A DNA stretch of 64,000 nt from Mesocentrotus franciscanus (GCA_037976565.1 CP137668.1:36098088-36162087), one strand, 5' to 3'; shown: positions 25,096-37,763, numbered from the stretch's first letter. The notes: a model not told the origin generated them from the letters alone. Translations and numbers: made by a program.

Positions 25096-25259
25096 CGGTA
25101 TAATATACATTATTATAACTTTCGTATAGATAAAGGTGTCGCAGAATGTGTTCACATCAAGAATATGGAACACTTTGATAGAGTGTATCTGTGAAAACAA
25201 CGCCTACATTAATGAAAAGAAAAGGGTCGAAATTTTAGGATACTGAAATAACATGTAGT

Positions 25260-25306
25260 GAGGGATTACAGAATGCAAGAGAGAGGTAGAGAGAGAGAGA
25301 GAGAGG

Positions 25307-25341
<35 letters not shown>

Positions 25342-25581
25342 GAAAGGGAGGGGGGCAACATCCAAGTTTTAATGTAATATCGATGACATACGAGTGGTAC
25401 GAAATAAAGAGTGGTTGCTATTTGAAAAGCGAGGTTTTTGATGGCTTATCAGTTAAAAGGGCCTACAGGCGACATGATACATGAATACCAGTAAAAGAAG
25501 AAGGGGACAGAAAGATAGAAAAAGAGAGACAGAGACAGAGAATGACACAGAGAGAAATGGAGAGATGGAGAAAGAGAGAGA

Positions 25582-25617
<36 letters not shown>

Positions 25618-26214
25618 AAGCAATTTAGAATCAAAGGTTTAATGGCTTATCAATGCCATCCAAGTGATATAACATATTAACATCGAAAAGATAGTGGAAA
25701 GGGCAGTTTTAATTGTATATCAATGACACAGATGTTACGTAATATTCAAACACCGATGAGACCGTACGAGAAATTGAGAAATATGGATAAAGGTAGAGAT
25801 ATAGAGGGTCAATGGCTTATCAATGACTTACGAATGTTATACTTCAAAAAGATTCTCTTCACTGAGCAGTTATAGGTAATATATTAAACTACTTCACCCC
25901 TCCCATTCTTTCTCTCTTCCTGGGGAGGTGTAGTTTTTAATATATTACCTATTTAATACTGGAGTTAGCTAGAGAGAGAGAGGGGGGGGGGGTGGGGATT
26001 TGATTTTAAAAGAAAATTAATGTTTGAGGGCTATCATTGCCATCCAAGGGAGATGACATATCAACATCGAACACATACATGTAGGTTACATACATGTACA
26101 TGTACTATTCGAACATGAATGAGACCAAAATAGAAAATAAGATGTATTGAGAAAGAGAGAGAGAGGGGGTATGCCTTATCAATGACATACGAATGTCATA
26201 CATTATTAAGATAA

Positions 26215-26246
<32 letters not shown>

Positions 26247-26305
26247 GAGTGATGTAGGCATAGTTAAAAGCACACCTTTTCATGGTTACCTATTCAATCC
26301 TGAAA

Positions 26306-26336
<31 letters not shown>

Positions 26337-26650
26337 CGGGGAGACGGGGAAGGGGGCGGGGGGAAAGATAGAGGGAGAGAGAGAGAGAGACACACACACA
26401 CACACAAATAGAGTGGGGGAAGAGGAAGAGATTGATATTTAAAAAAAAGGAGCAGAGGGACAGAGAGAGGGGAAAGGGACCTGAGGTGTGTGGATAAGGA
26501 GCAACGTTGTTAGTGGTGGATAAGAAGAAGAAGAGAAAGAGAAGAAGAAAAAAAAGTCAAAAGACAAAGACAAAGAACAAGAATAAGAAGTAAAAGGAGA
26601 TGATGATGATGAGGATGAGGATGAAGAAAGATTTTAAGGGTATTTCATCT
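25260..26650. repeat. Degenerate GA-rich array with a recurring TTATCAATGACAT module
   Basis: GA microsatellites alternate with a module like GGCTTATCAATGACATACGA at about 25375, 25441, 25641, 25713, 25810, 26028 and 26169. It ends in GA, CA and GAA-rich simple sequence to about 26625. Confidence 0.7.
25873..25951. repeat. 79-bp hairpin inside the GA array
   Basis: TAGGTAATATATTAAACTAC at 25873 pairs with GTAGTTTTTAATATATTACC at about 25930-25951; the arms continue through CACCCCTCCC/GGGGAGGTG around a 17-18 nt pyrimidine loop. Confidence 0.75.
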
Positions 26651-28660
26651 CACTGACATAACACTTTAAAATAGTGCTCTTGTTTTTCTATTTCGTTTTT
26701 CATTTTCTTTTTTTTGCTCAGAATTATGTTCCACTCCTGGATCCGCCCCTGAAATTAGTCTAGCGCACATTGTCAGAATTCTACAGATAGAGTAGAAAGA
26801 AAAACAAACAAACTAGAATTGCCTTTAATTCAGTTTGCTGCTTCCTGAAGCAGAAAATGCATTACACAAATACCGCGTTTATTTTTATATGAATAGTAAT
26901 TCAAAGAGAAAGAAAGTATTAGGATTCTTTTTTGTCAGCACCTTATAATCAATCACGTTTCATTAAAATAAACATTGTTGCAGACCGCTAAGGCAAACAC
27001 TACAAGATAATGGTTTAAGTTAAAGATAGGAAGACAAAGAAATGTATAAAATACATCGTCCTGAAAGCATTTTGTAAAAGAAGAATGCAATAAGATTATT
27101 TCAATTAGAAAACAAATTCTCCAAAACGTCATATCAACATCGTTCCATAACAATTGTTAGAAAAACATGTGTAGCGCAGATGAAATAAGGTTGCCTATTG
27201 TCCCGCCTATTGCCCACGTAAGAAAATGTTAGAAGGTATAACAAGAAAAAGAAATCCATACATTACATGAAAAAACTTTCCTGTCAAAGAAAAGTACAAA
27301 GAAGCGGAAATGTCTTCGGCTTGAAATCTGCCTCACGAAAAAAAGGATCAATATACAACAATATTAACATTTATATGTAGTCTCTATTCCCTAGTTCAAT
27401 CAATTAAAAGTATTATTAATAAATCACAACGTCGTAAATAGGCCTATAGCCCGTTATAAGAAAAACATAAAGTAAATGTTTGAAGCTAGACAAGAGGTTT
27501 GAAGACAGAGAGATGGAAATTGCCAGCTGCTACAAGACAATGCAATATAATTATGTGGGCGTAATACAGCGTTTGGTTTGATATGAAAGGCATCTAATTA
27601 ATAGGGGGATCGTTATAAACAAAATCAATTGTTCGAAGACCGCACCAGTTACTGACGCCGTCTTACACCAGGCAAACGATCCCTAGTGTGCAATTTGCAT
27701 GAGGACGGTTTTCGCTTGGTTCGGGCAATTAAAAAGTCACATGGGACACGAAAAATCAACCCAAGGGCAATTTCAATACCCTATTGTATATCCTATAGAA
27801 ATCATGCTCGGATTACGTAATACCTCATTGTCATTTACGCACATTTCAATAAGTAGGTGACGCGCAAGGCTTTTTACACAAGGTTGATTTTTCGAAAGTA
27901 GGTACGAACGTGTATACTTAATAATTGATGGAGTAATCCCTTTGGCAGCTCACCGTCAGGTAGCTGTAATGGGATGGTTGGTGAGGCGAGTAACTGCAAG
28001 GAGTGCAATGAAGTGCAGAAAAGGTGTGTTCACAAAGCACTTATTAATTTACAGTAAATATGCTAATTCCAGCAATCACGTCAGAGGGCTATAGTATAGA
28101 TAGATAGAATGACTGCTATAAGAGGGATAGTTGTTTTTATAGGCTCAAGGGGATGTTAAACCGTGTTATCACCCCGAGGCGTGCCGAGGGGTGATGGCAG
28201 GATTTAACGTCCGCGAGAGCATATAAAAACATATATGCCTCGAATATTAAAGCAGTCATTATGTCTTTTATATACCGAATTGACACAAAAATTTACCAAG
28301 AATTCTTACCTTATCCTTTTATTGAGTAAAGATTGGTTAAAACATCACAGAAAATCTGAGAAACTGTCTGTTAATCTTTGCTGGAAAGATGACTGAATCT
28401 TACAATCATTTGGGAATCGCAGACAAAAAGCACTGTATGGTATCCGCGCTCGCAAAGAAATTTTTAACACGTAAACCAATGGGGATCGCAGCATGAGGAC
28501 ATTTTTTAAAAGACTATTGACTGGTAGGCGGGCATTGCTAAAATCACGACTCCAATTTCGACCAATCAGATGGCTAGATTTCTAAAGTGAGGTATAAAAT
28601 AACACCTGTTGGCGGATCGAAAATGCATCCGAAGACTAAGATAACCATAGGTAGATGTGA
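26651..28660. other. No gene recognised; two small inverted repeats
   Basis: Intergenic. CGAAAAATCAACC at 27749 is inverted at 27882-27894, and AATGACTGCT at 28108 is inverted at 28251-28260 around an internal stem (ACCCCGAGGC/GCCGAGGGGT). No coding signal. Confidence 0.45.
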
Positions 28661-28664
28661 GTTG

Positions 28665-28865
28665 GTCTAGCGATACGTTCACTTGGTCAGCTCTCTGTCT
28701 TCGCGTACAAACTGACTTAGGCGGACCCCAGTTCGAAACTGAGTCACGTCTTTCTGATGGTGACGTTAAAGGTCGTCCTCAGACGAAAATAATCATATCT
28801 GATTGATGCACGTCAGTCTGTAAAAACCAACCTAATTACACACCAACACGCACACACATACGCAC
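28665..28865 (+). mobile_element. tRNA-derived SINE with CA tail
   Basis: Box B-like AGTTCGAAACTG, then GTCACGTCTTTCTGATGGTG, ATAATCATATCTGATTGATG and an (ACAC)n tail. Same family as the minus-strand copy at 15707-15885. Confidence 0.65.
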
Positions 28866-30827
28866 ACACACTACTCGCCAGTGGTTCTGGGTCCAGTCGT
28901 TGAGGGAGCACCGTGAATTCGGTGGATGAAGTGCTATAAGGTCGTCAAGCAATTGGGGTGGTGGCGTTGCATCTTCCTTCTTTTCACTTTACTTTCCAAT
29001 CTCTCTTTCTATATTTCCTTTTTAGCCTTGTTCCACAGTTCGGGGATGGGAAGCGTTGTATCATCTTTCTTTTCACCCCCATCCGTCTCTGTTTCCTTGT
29101 TTACCTTGCTTTGCAGTGACGAGGGGGTGCCCTTTGACCCCAGGAGCTCCATCACTGATACTTTCAATCGGTCGTCACTGGGCCTCAGTTCAGCTACTTA
29201 TTTTTTTATAATGTAATTGGTACCGATATGCTGTGGATTATTGGATTCCATGTCGCCCAAACCCTTGAAACAAAGGATGTCCTCACACAACTCTGTGATT
29301 TTATACACGAGGCGTTATTTCTATCCTGCCATTCCCGGATATCCAGATAATTATATAGAATGCACAGAACAGGCGTAGCAGGCGTAATCGCTAGACACAG
29401 ACGCCACCCCTTGAAGCACGAAGCGTTCGCGAGACCGATTATGTCGGTCTCGTGGGGCTTCTACCCATTTTAAAAAGGGTTCATGAGCCCATAAGACCGA
29501 TATTTGTCTATCTTCCCTTACGTATTTTTTTGTTTTTAACGGTCTCGTGGGCTGTCGGCTTACTGGAATGACCTCCTGAAGGCCGATTGCATCTGAATCC
29601 ATTTTATGAAAATTGCCCCGTGGAAGAAAATAGAGCAATACTTTTAATAACAGCTGCGTACTTTTTTTCAGCATCAAAATAGTCAATGAGCTACATGATT
29701 GTATGTATTGAATACATTCAGACTTTTTTATTTAATAGGGCGAAACTTCTAGTAATTGCTTGTTTTCACAAAACAGTAATTAAACGATAATTTCGATTTA
29801 ATACGCTCTTTGAAAATGTAACGGTTCCTTTGCATTTCCTCCTCCTCTCTCTCTCTCTCTAACAAAATAATAATCTCGGCACACGCTTCTTCTTCTCCTT
29901 CTTCTTCTTCTCTCTGTCTTTGAGTCTCTCTATCTCTCTCTCTCTCTCTCTCCCTTTATTTTTCTTTACCTCCATCTCTCTGTTCCAATCTCGCTCTCTC
30001 ACTCAGTAATTTTGCATTCAACAATATATTGCCAATAATTCCCATGAAGAAGGGGGCAATTTTGTTTACACTGGAGGGCTGAAGTTACGATCGAGGTAAA
30101 TCAAATTTCTAGAAAATTATATTTTTAAACTTACTTCAGGAGCGTGTGCGCCATTTTTTTTAACTTGACCTAATTTGAAATGGATTCTCATTCTTCAGTC
30201 CCACAAATACAAATCGGATATATACATCCTTCAGTCGAACAAAGGTTAAGAGTATATCGAGCGCACAGAGACGACTCGAAGGGAAAAGGGGAGGCGGGGG
30301 AGGGGGGGGGGGTTGTATAAAAGGCCTATGTGCCCATTAACTAAATGTCTGTCGTAAATTGTAATGTTGGAAACTTATTGGTAACATGTTGCTATTGTTT
30401 TGTCATCAAATTAAAAAAATTGGCACTCCGTTTTTCTCTTTCAGAATTTCTGCTCGACTGTAACTCAAATTGGTACTGGTTTAAACTCTGGTCACTTTCA
30501 ATCAAATTTGGACTCGACCCCCTTTAAAGCCTAGACGCCCTTTTGAGTGAATCACGTGACCACGCTATCAGCCGTCACGGTAATATTTTAGTAGTCATGG
30601 CACTATAATATAACTATAAGAATAAACAGCAATGATATATTAGGAAATGATGAGCAACAAACAAAATTGTCGATGTTTGTACTCGCAGATTGTTTTGGGG
30701 CTAGATTTTGGTACTTAAACCACGTAGAGTGATTTCAAGTGAGTACTTGCTTCGATGGTATGAGAGAAAAATGGGTCTGCACACGGTATTGTAACGGTGC
30801 ATAGACAAATCAAATTTAACAAGCATT
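28866..30827. other. No gene recognised
   Basis: CT microsatellites at about 29846-29955 and a palindrome GAGACCG...CGGTCTC near 29431-29451. Open frames here are short and unsupported. Confidence 0.45.
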
Positions 30828-30949
30828 CTAATGGGGCGTTGCAAGAAAGTTGCAATCAATTGCAAATCTCCAAAATCAAGCGCAAGTCTTGCGATTAATT
30901 GCAAATTTGCAATTGATCGCAAGTCAACTTTCTTGCATCGCCCCATTAG
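30828..30949. mobile_element. Palindromic MITE, TTGCAA-rich (copy 1)
   Basis: CTAATGGGGCGTTGCAAGAAAGTTG inverted as CAACTTTCTTGCATCGCCCCATTAG; the interior is made of TTGCAAT/ATTGCAA words. Confidence 0.75.
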
Positions 30950-31050
30950 TAAGAGAGAGAGAAGAGAGGGGAGAATAAAAGCTAGATCTAGTTAACTTCA
31001 TTGAATTGTCAAAAACTTAAATCCTAACAAAATCCAAGGAAATTTAGGAG

Positions 31051-31172
31051 ACTATTTGGGCGTTGCAAGAAAGTTGAGTTGCAATCGATTGCAAATATCA
31101 GTTGCAAATTTTGCAAATTGCAATCAATCGCAACTTGCAATCAATTGCAACTTTCTTGCAACGCCCCATTAG
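31051..31172. mobile_element. Palindromic MITE, TTGCAA-rich (copy 2)
   Basis: ACTATTTGGGCGTTGCAAG... inverted as CTTGCAACGCCCCATTAGT. Same family as the copy 100 bp upstream. Confidence 0.75.
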
Positions 31173-34130
31173 TTATATTGATTGATGAAATATGTACATT
31201 TTTGGAAACATCAAACTCCATGATCGAGATGGTTTATTTGAGAAGAATAGAAAGGAAGAAGAGAGTTTCATTTTACAGTTAACTCATCGTTGTGGCTAGC
31301 AATACAGAGATTCTTGAAGCAGTATTAACTATACTGCAAGGCACCTTTATTTCTTGTAAATATTTCTTGTTTTAACTATCATTCTACCACAAATAGCTGT
31401 CCCTTTTTAAATTGTCGAACTCTAAACCTGTTTAAATTCTCCACTGACTAGTCAAAATGCACAAAATGGCTTATCCAACTTACTCTCAGCTATATGAAAC
31501 CGACGTATTTTTTGCCATTGGGATTTTTTTTTAAATACAGGTTAACAAGTTGTCAATATATCTCAAAATTTAATTGATTTATTCACCGCTCGAAATTCTG
31601 AGTCGAGTGATGGTGATTGATTTTATACGAAAGTGAAACTTTGGCAGAATAAATTAAATAGCTCCCCTTCAATGAGCCATCTAAATTTAGTGATAAGGCA
31701 AATAGTAGAAATGACTTTTCCTCAATACATCATGTCAGAAACGCACGCTCGAAAGTGTCAGAATTAGATTAATCTCCATTTGCAGCATAACATAAGAAGC
31801 ATTTTTTCTCTCCATATATTTTCATGTACCGTGCTTATATTAGAGCTAAAATAAAATTACAATTCACTTAAGATATGAGGAAAGATTCGCTACTCCGTTT
31901 CATTCTCTACACACAAAAAATGCCCCATGCCAAGAAAAAAAGAACAAGAAACAAAATCGAAATCAAAGAAAACCACTATTGAGTGATGGTGGCTAATGGT
32001 GATATTCAAATAAACCAGATATGGAAATGCAGCGATGGCCCCGATACATGTGAAACGTGTCGCTTAATAAACCTCACGATTGTCAATAACTGTAATTAAG
32101 CCTTGGAGATCAAAAAACAATTTCGCTCGCTTCTCTAATGACCTCGGAAACAGCATTTATCATGCACTTTTCTTGTTATTTCATTCCATTGGGATTTATT
32201 GCGTAATGCGTGCGTTTCATAAGACGTTACGCATTATGGCCGCAGTGAAGATTGAAACTCGAGTGGTAGAAGTAAAACATCGTGGAGTTAATATTCTGCC
32301 AGTGAGAAGAGTATCACAATACACTCTTGTTTGACAGTGAGACGAGTTGACAACGTTCATCGATTTCATCCTGGTGGAGTTTTCTTCTTTTAGACAGTAT
32401 AGCGGAGAAGGTGAGCACTTTCTTATTATTACTATAGTAAATTTGTATCACATTTGTATCACTGGGTTGGTTTAACACATTAGTAAAAAATCTTTATCGC
32501 ATATTACCTATAGTGTAAGATCACATCATTAACGATTTTTATTTCTTCAATATGTCCTTTTAACTAACGTGGTTTTTACCCTGTCCCTCTCTGCATCCTT
32601 CTCCCTGTTTTTGTTTTCTTCGTTGGGGTATTGTACATTATTATTCGTTTTGAAATGTATGAATATAAAACCAACAGAAACTCGGTTGTATACCGAAAAA
32701 TTATTTCACACATTAACATCAGTTATCAGGATTCTCACTTGTAACTCAAGAAAAGTATTGGTGTAAAATAATTTTGAAAATTTCACCTCCATATATTTAT
32801 TAAAAAAACTCGAAACTTGAAAGAATCATTCAGAAAGAAAGCACTCTCTCCCCTTTCCCTTGTCTCTCCTTCTATTTTGTACCCCCTTCTTTCTTTCTCT
32901 CTCTCTCTCTCTCTCTCCCTTTCTCATTGACCCCTCCCTCCTCTGTCTATCCCATTTCTGCCCCGCTCTGTCCCCCTCTGCCCTCTCTTAAGGTGGCTCC
33001 AAACCAGACCTTGACTTAAAAACAAAGTTCTTTATATATATATTTTCTGTTAGTAAGAATAATCCTTGAGCAGCATGATTTTTTTTTATTAGAGGTTTTA
33101 ATAATGGATACCTCGAAAGGGGTAGGTCAGACTAACAACGAGAGATGCAATCAACATCACGTTCCATTATTTCCACTAAAAAGACGATCCCAAGGATTTT
33201 CCCAAAATTCAACCTTTGATACTGCCTTGAGAGTTGTACTGCCATGAGTTTGGATTACGTAATTGCTGTGTTTGTACCTTTCCGTAGGTTACACACAAGG
33301 CTAGTGAGATAAATTGTTAAAGTAGATTTTTTTTTTTCGGAAGAACTTTGGATTGTGTATAAAAAGCATTTGTACCGAGACGTGATGAAAGAAATGAAAA
33401 ATTAGTAAAACAAAAAAATACTGACTACTTTTGACATCAGATTATGACATATTCACGAATATTTCCATTTATAATACCCGTCAAACAAAAATAGTTTTAC
33501 TGTGGAGGAAAAAAAAGTAATCGATAAATTAAAATCTTCATGCAATTTAAGTCAGAGTAACTGGAGTATATTGTGTTGAACAGGGGACATACAGGGGGGA
33601 GGGGGGTACACACTGCGGTGGGAGTAGGGGTAGGGTTGAGGTCTTGACCCTTATGTCCTGTGGATGACCTATATTTTTAAGAGGATGAACAGGGGGCCAT
33701 GCTCCCCTTGTTGCAATCCTGGCTACGCCTATGATCAGAGACCATAGGCCATAATGGTAATAATGTAGCCTTTCAAATAAATAAAGGAGAATACTCGATA
33801 CAAACTGATGAGGATAATTTTACTCGAAACTTAAACATTGACATGAAAATTGTTAAGTTCATGTTTGAAAGCGACATTATCGAACTAGAGAGTTTTACAA
33901 TTCCTTCACAATTTCCAGTCAAGTACAGTAAAGTAGGCAAACTAGAACAGTGGTTAATATAGAGGTCCTGGAAATAGAATAATAGCCATCAATATAAGCT
34001 GCGAGCATTACTGATAACGGATATGCTTCAACTTTGTCAAAATTTTATTCAATATCTATATCCTTGAAGGTTTGGGATTGTGTTTTCATATCATACCATT
34101 TCATACTTCATTATTTTCAATAGTAGCATA
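31173..34130. other. No gene recognised
   Basis: Intergenic; CT microsatellite at about 32885-32925. An 84-codon frame at 32083-32334 has no recognisable similarity. Confidence 0.45.
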
Positions 34131-35071
34131 CAGGGGCGGCGATCCCGGGGGAACGGGGAAGGGGACACGTCCCCCTCAATTTTTTTAGGGGGCATCGTCC
34201 CTCCCCCGGAAAATTTGAAAAAGTGCAACAAAAAAATGTATAGCAAATACTGACTAAAGACTGCAACACACTTTTAGGATCTGGAGGGCGAAAGAGCGCA
34301 GCGTTTAAACAAATAAAAATGCATGAATCTTCTCGCTCGGTAGCTACGCTCCCTCGCATTATATCCTCTTCAAAATTTACAAGTAAATTATTGTAGAAAA
34401 GTAAAGTGTGAAAAAAGTATATTGCTTGTTTTTATACCATAGTTTTGCTAAGGAATGTAATTTTGTATACAACAAAACTTCAAAAACCTGTGAGGGGGTA
34501 GTCACTTCCGTCACCTTCACCCCTCTTGTTCACTATGCTCCCTTACACTGGTGTACTGATTGGGGGCTTGGAGGCAGTTCAAACGTGGTTTATTTCTAAT
34601 TCGATACCAGTGATTTACAAAAAAAATGTTGCTGAATTGGCATGATTTTTCCTGAGCTTCCAGGGGCTCTGGACCCCACTAAGGGCCCTAAGGCGACCCC
34701 TGGTTGCTCATCTTACCGTAATTAAATGCCTAAACCCCCTGAGCTTCCGGGGGTTTTGCCCCTGGACCCCACTAAGGACCATAAGGTGGCCCCTGGATGC
34801 TCATCTTGATGTCCCCCGCCGGGGCTTTGCCCCTGGACACCACGCCAATTTACGTTCCATTGCTTTGCTCGCTTTGCTCAACCTGATCGTAAGACTTTAG
34901 CCCCACTTTAAAAAAACATTACGCGGGGCCTGCATGTAACAATAACATGTAAAAGTGGTGGTGATGCGGATTTTTTCTCCCCCAAAAAAAAAAAAATGTT
35001 TTGCTCATTACGCCACTGCTCCTCGTCCCTCGCATTTCGTCCCCGGTCATGAAAAGAAATCGCCGCCCCTA
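34131..35071. mobile_element. hAT-like non-autonomous DNA transposon
   Basis: Ends CAGGGGCGGCGAT (34131) and ATCGCCGCCCCTA (35071) are inverted repeats with the hAT-type CAGGGG start. Flanking octamers GTAGCATA and GTAGCACA match at 7 of 8 positions, the hAT duplication length. No transposase frame inside; it holds two to three copies of a GC-rich module containing TTGCCCCTGGACCCC (about 34655-34835). Confidence 0.75.
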
Positions 35072-35079
35072 GTAGCACA

Positions 35080-36250
35080 GCGTGGGTGCAGCCATTGAAG
35101 GAGAGGCCTTTTGGTGTCTTTGAATGGGGTGGAGGAACTGAGATATGGTTGAAATGCAAGAGAATAATATAGTGTGGAAATAGGATACGATAAGGGTATG
35201 GGATGAATTCGTATCATCTTTGTTTCCAATTTTCTTTATTCCCCCTCTATCTCTCGTTCTCCCTTTGACCTTTATTCCTCACCATTACACGGGGACCCGC
35301 CCCCTACTTCCCCTCTCCTGGTTATGTCATTGTCTATTAACCTTTCAATGACAATGTCTTGTATCAGGTTAGTGACGAAAGAGTTGCCTTAAAAACAATG
35401 GGACATGAAAGAGAATTATGCCATTAGACAGACGATTCTTCTATTCTATCAAGAGACGAATCCGGGCTAAAACCGCGTTAGCAAAAATAATTTTTACATC
35501 GACACATTTTGACAGCCTGCTTTTTTTCTACACCAGGGCCGTAATCAAGAATAATGTTATAAAGCCATTGTTGCTGTACAAATAATTCCATGACATATAG
35601 CGATCCCGCATTCAGGAAACACGTCTAGTACATAGATGTTCGATGGAACATTTGCTATTGTTGTTTGGTTATATTTGGCAGGCAGTCAGAATTGGGTATT
35701 GAAAATGATTTTTTTTTTCCCCGAGTAACAAAGATGACTTTCTTTCTTCGAATTATATATTGACATGGAAGACATTACGAAAGACATGTGATAACAATTC
35801 TTTCTCTACATTACTTTGCAGATAAGGGTTCCTAGAAGCGGCCACATGACATTTTGTATCAGAATGCGACGGAGTCTTTGAAGATGCATAAATAGTATTT
35901 AAGCAAGAAACACTGCCATCATCAACACATCCAACTACGGTATCGCTGTGATTCATATGAAACTTGTTGTCTCTCATGATATGTCGTCTGAACAACAAGA
36001 TACCAAACAACTAGCTCTACAGATGAGACTTGGCGAATCACCGTAGTGAACAGGTCAACTCTTGCGCTGAGGAGATCCAAACTCTGTAAATAAAGTGCAA
36101 TATACGTGAAGCTCAAGGACAGGTGTCTTCTTATTCCCCCTTTTTCATTTTATTTAATTACCACAGACAATTAGGGCCTATCACAAAATATTATTGCAAT
36201 AACCACTAGCAGTCTAATAATATATTGCAGCATACCGTGTCATTCAGTAG
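35080..36250. other. No gene recognised; upstream region of the GPCR
   Basis: AT-rich, with an acceptor-like ATTCAG just before the receptor ATG. No promoter motif identifiable. Confidence 0.4.
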
Positions 36251-36256
36251 AAAACT

Positions 36257-37283
36257 ATGGCCGATTTTGAGACAACGACGTCGAACGTTCCTGACCTTGT
36301 GTGGTCTTGGCAAACACTCGATTGGCAATGGTCACTCGTCGTTCAGCTCGTTGTCGCGATCGTCGGGATCCTCGGAAACATGTTGGTGGTCATCGTGATG
36401 TTCCAGCGTCGCTCACATAGTCGTAGCACCGACATCCTGATCCAGAGCCTAGCCGTGGCTGATCTGTTGACGTCTATTCTGCATATTCCGTTTCCCGACC
36501 TCAAGACCGCCCCTGACACTTTGTGGAGTGAAATCTATTGCCGATTCGTAGATTCCCAGCTCCTCATGTGGATCGCCATTACGGCTTCAACCTACACCTT
36601 GGTGACGGTTTCGGTGGACCGTTACTTTGCCATCGTCTACCCATTTGCCTTCAACCGTCTGGTGAGCAGAGGGCGTGTGACCTTGTGTATCGTGTTGACA
36701 TGGTTTACAGCCTTCTTCATGTGTTTCCCAGGGGTTTTCGTCTTCAAAATCGATGGTGCAACTGGAAGCTGCATTTTCAATTTCATGTCTCCCAAGCTCA
36801 GCTCGCGTTTGGCGCCTATACCTTCGTCCTGCGACTCGTTGTGCCGATCCTGATCATGTTAGTCACCCAGACCCTGATCGCTCAGAACCTTTTTCACGAA
36901 TCCAAGCGTTTTGCGGGCAACAAAGACGAAGGGGTGCGTTCCACTGGTCTTCTTGCAGCTCGATCTCGAATCATTAAGATGATGCTCCTAGTGATCATCA
37001 TCTACGTGATCTGTTGGGCACCAAACCAATTCGCCTTCTTCGGAGTGACCATCGGCTTTATTCCTTTCACCTATATCGACAGCACCCTGCATCGCGCCTA
37101 ACCGTCCTGGCTTTCTTCAACTCCTGCATGAATCCATTGGTCTACATCATGATGAATCCACATTTTCGGGAAGCTATCAAGGATCTCTGCGTCGGAACTC
37201 GGTCACGACTCGGTCCTCTTTTCGAACAAAAGATAGAGGTCTCAGATCCCTGTCCACAAATGCCACAAAATTGCCATCGATAG
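36257..37283 (+). pseudogene. Intronless class A (rhodopsin-like) GPCR with two frameshifts
   Basis: Seven transmembrane segments are spread over three frames of one exon. Frame 1 (from ATG 36257) carries TM1 with GNMLVV, TM2 with LAVADL, the ECL1 tryptophan and TM3 cysteine (LWSEIYC), the DRY motif in SVDRYFAIVYP and the TM4 tryptophan. A -1 shift at about 36785-36815 moves to a frame with TM5 (VVPILIM) and TM6 (VICWAPNQ, the CWxP motif). A second -1 shift at about 37090-37100 gives TM7 NSCMNPLVY (NPxxY) and a short tail ending at TAG 37281-37283. About 342 residues in total, a normal neuropeptide-receptor-like length. The ligand class cannot be told; it resembles galanin/allatostatin-type receptors. 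Each shift equals one missing base, and all hallmark residues survive, so assembly error or a very recent pseudogene are both possible. The ATG context is good (AACTATGG), and an acceptor-like ATTCAG lies 10 nt upstream, hinting at a 5' UTR exon. Confidence 0.85.
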
Positions 37284-37349
37284 CAAGTTTGTAGTGCCCT
37301 CTGTCATGATGAATATAATCATTCTTTAACATGGCAATGTCCCCCGTAT

Positions 37350-37686
37350 GGTTCTAGGACAATTACCCCCGGACAATTACCCCCGGACAACTACCCCCAG
37401 ACAACTACCCCCTACGACAACCATCCTCTAGGACAACAACCCCCAGGGAGTAGTTGTCTGGGGGTAGTTGTCCGGGGGGTAATTGTCCCAGGGGTAGTAG
37501 TCCGGGGTAGTTGTCCTAGGGGGTAGTTGTCCGGGGGTAGTTGTCCGGGGGTAGTTGTCCCGGGGGTAGTCGTCCTAGAGGGTGGTTGCCCTAGGGGTAG
37601 TTGTCCTAGGGGTAATTGTCCTAGGAAGTAGTTGACTGGGGTGGTTATCCGGGGGTGGATGTCCAGGGGGTAGGTGTCTGGATACG
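37350..37686. mobile_element. Foldback element made of 14-18-bp tandem subunits
   Basis: About five units of GGACAAYTACCCCC followed, after a switch at about 37445, by about fifteen units in the opposite orientation (GGGGGTAGTTGTCC). It is flanked by a perfect 9-bp direct repeat CCCCCGTAT at 37341-37349 and 37687-37695. Lies about 65 bp past the GPCR stop. Confidence 0.75.
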
Positions 37687-37763
37687 CCCCCGTATAGATT
37701 CATTGTTGTTATATTTGTCAATGGTAACATGGGATTTATCATTATCTTATTGCAGTTATCGTG

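Noticed and set aside
29351..29686. 111-codon frame on the minus strand
   Set aside because: Low-complexity start and a palindromic middle (GAGACCG...CGGTCTC); no protein similarity seen.
32083..32334. 84-codon frame on the + strand
   Set aside because: No similarity recognised and no adjoining exons; kept only as part of the intergenic note.
37350..37686. CRISPR-like array of short repeats
   Set aside because: Units are contiguous without unique spacers, change orientation in the middle, and sit in a eukaryotic intron-rich context.
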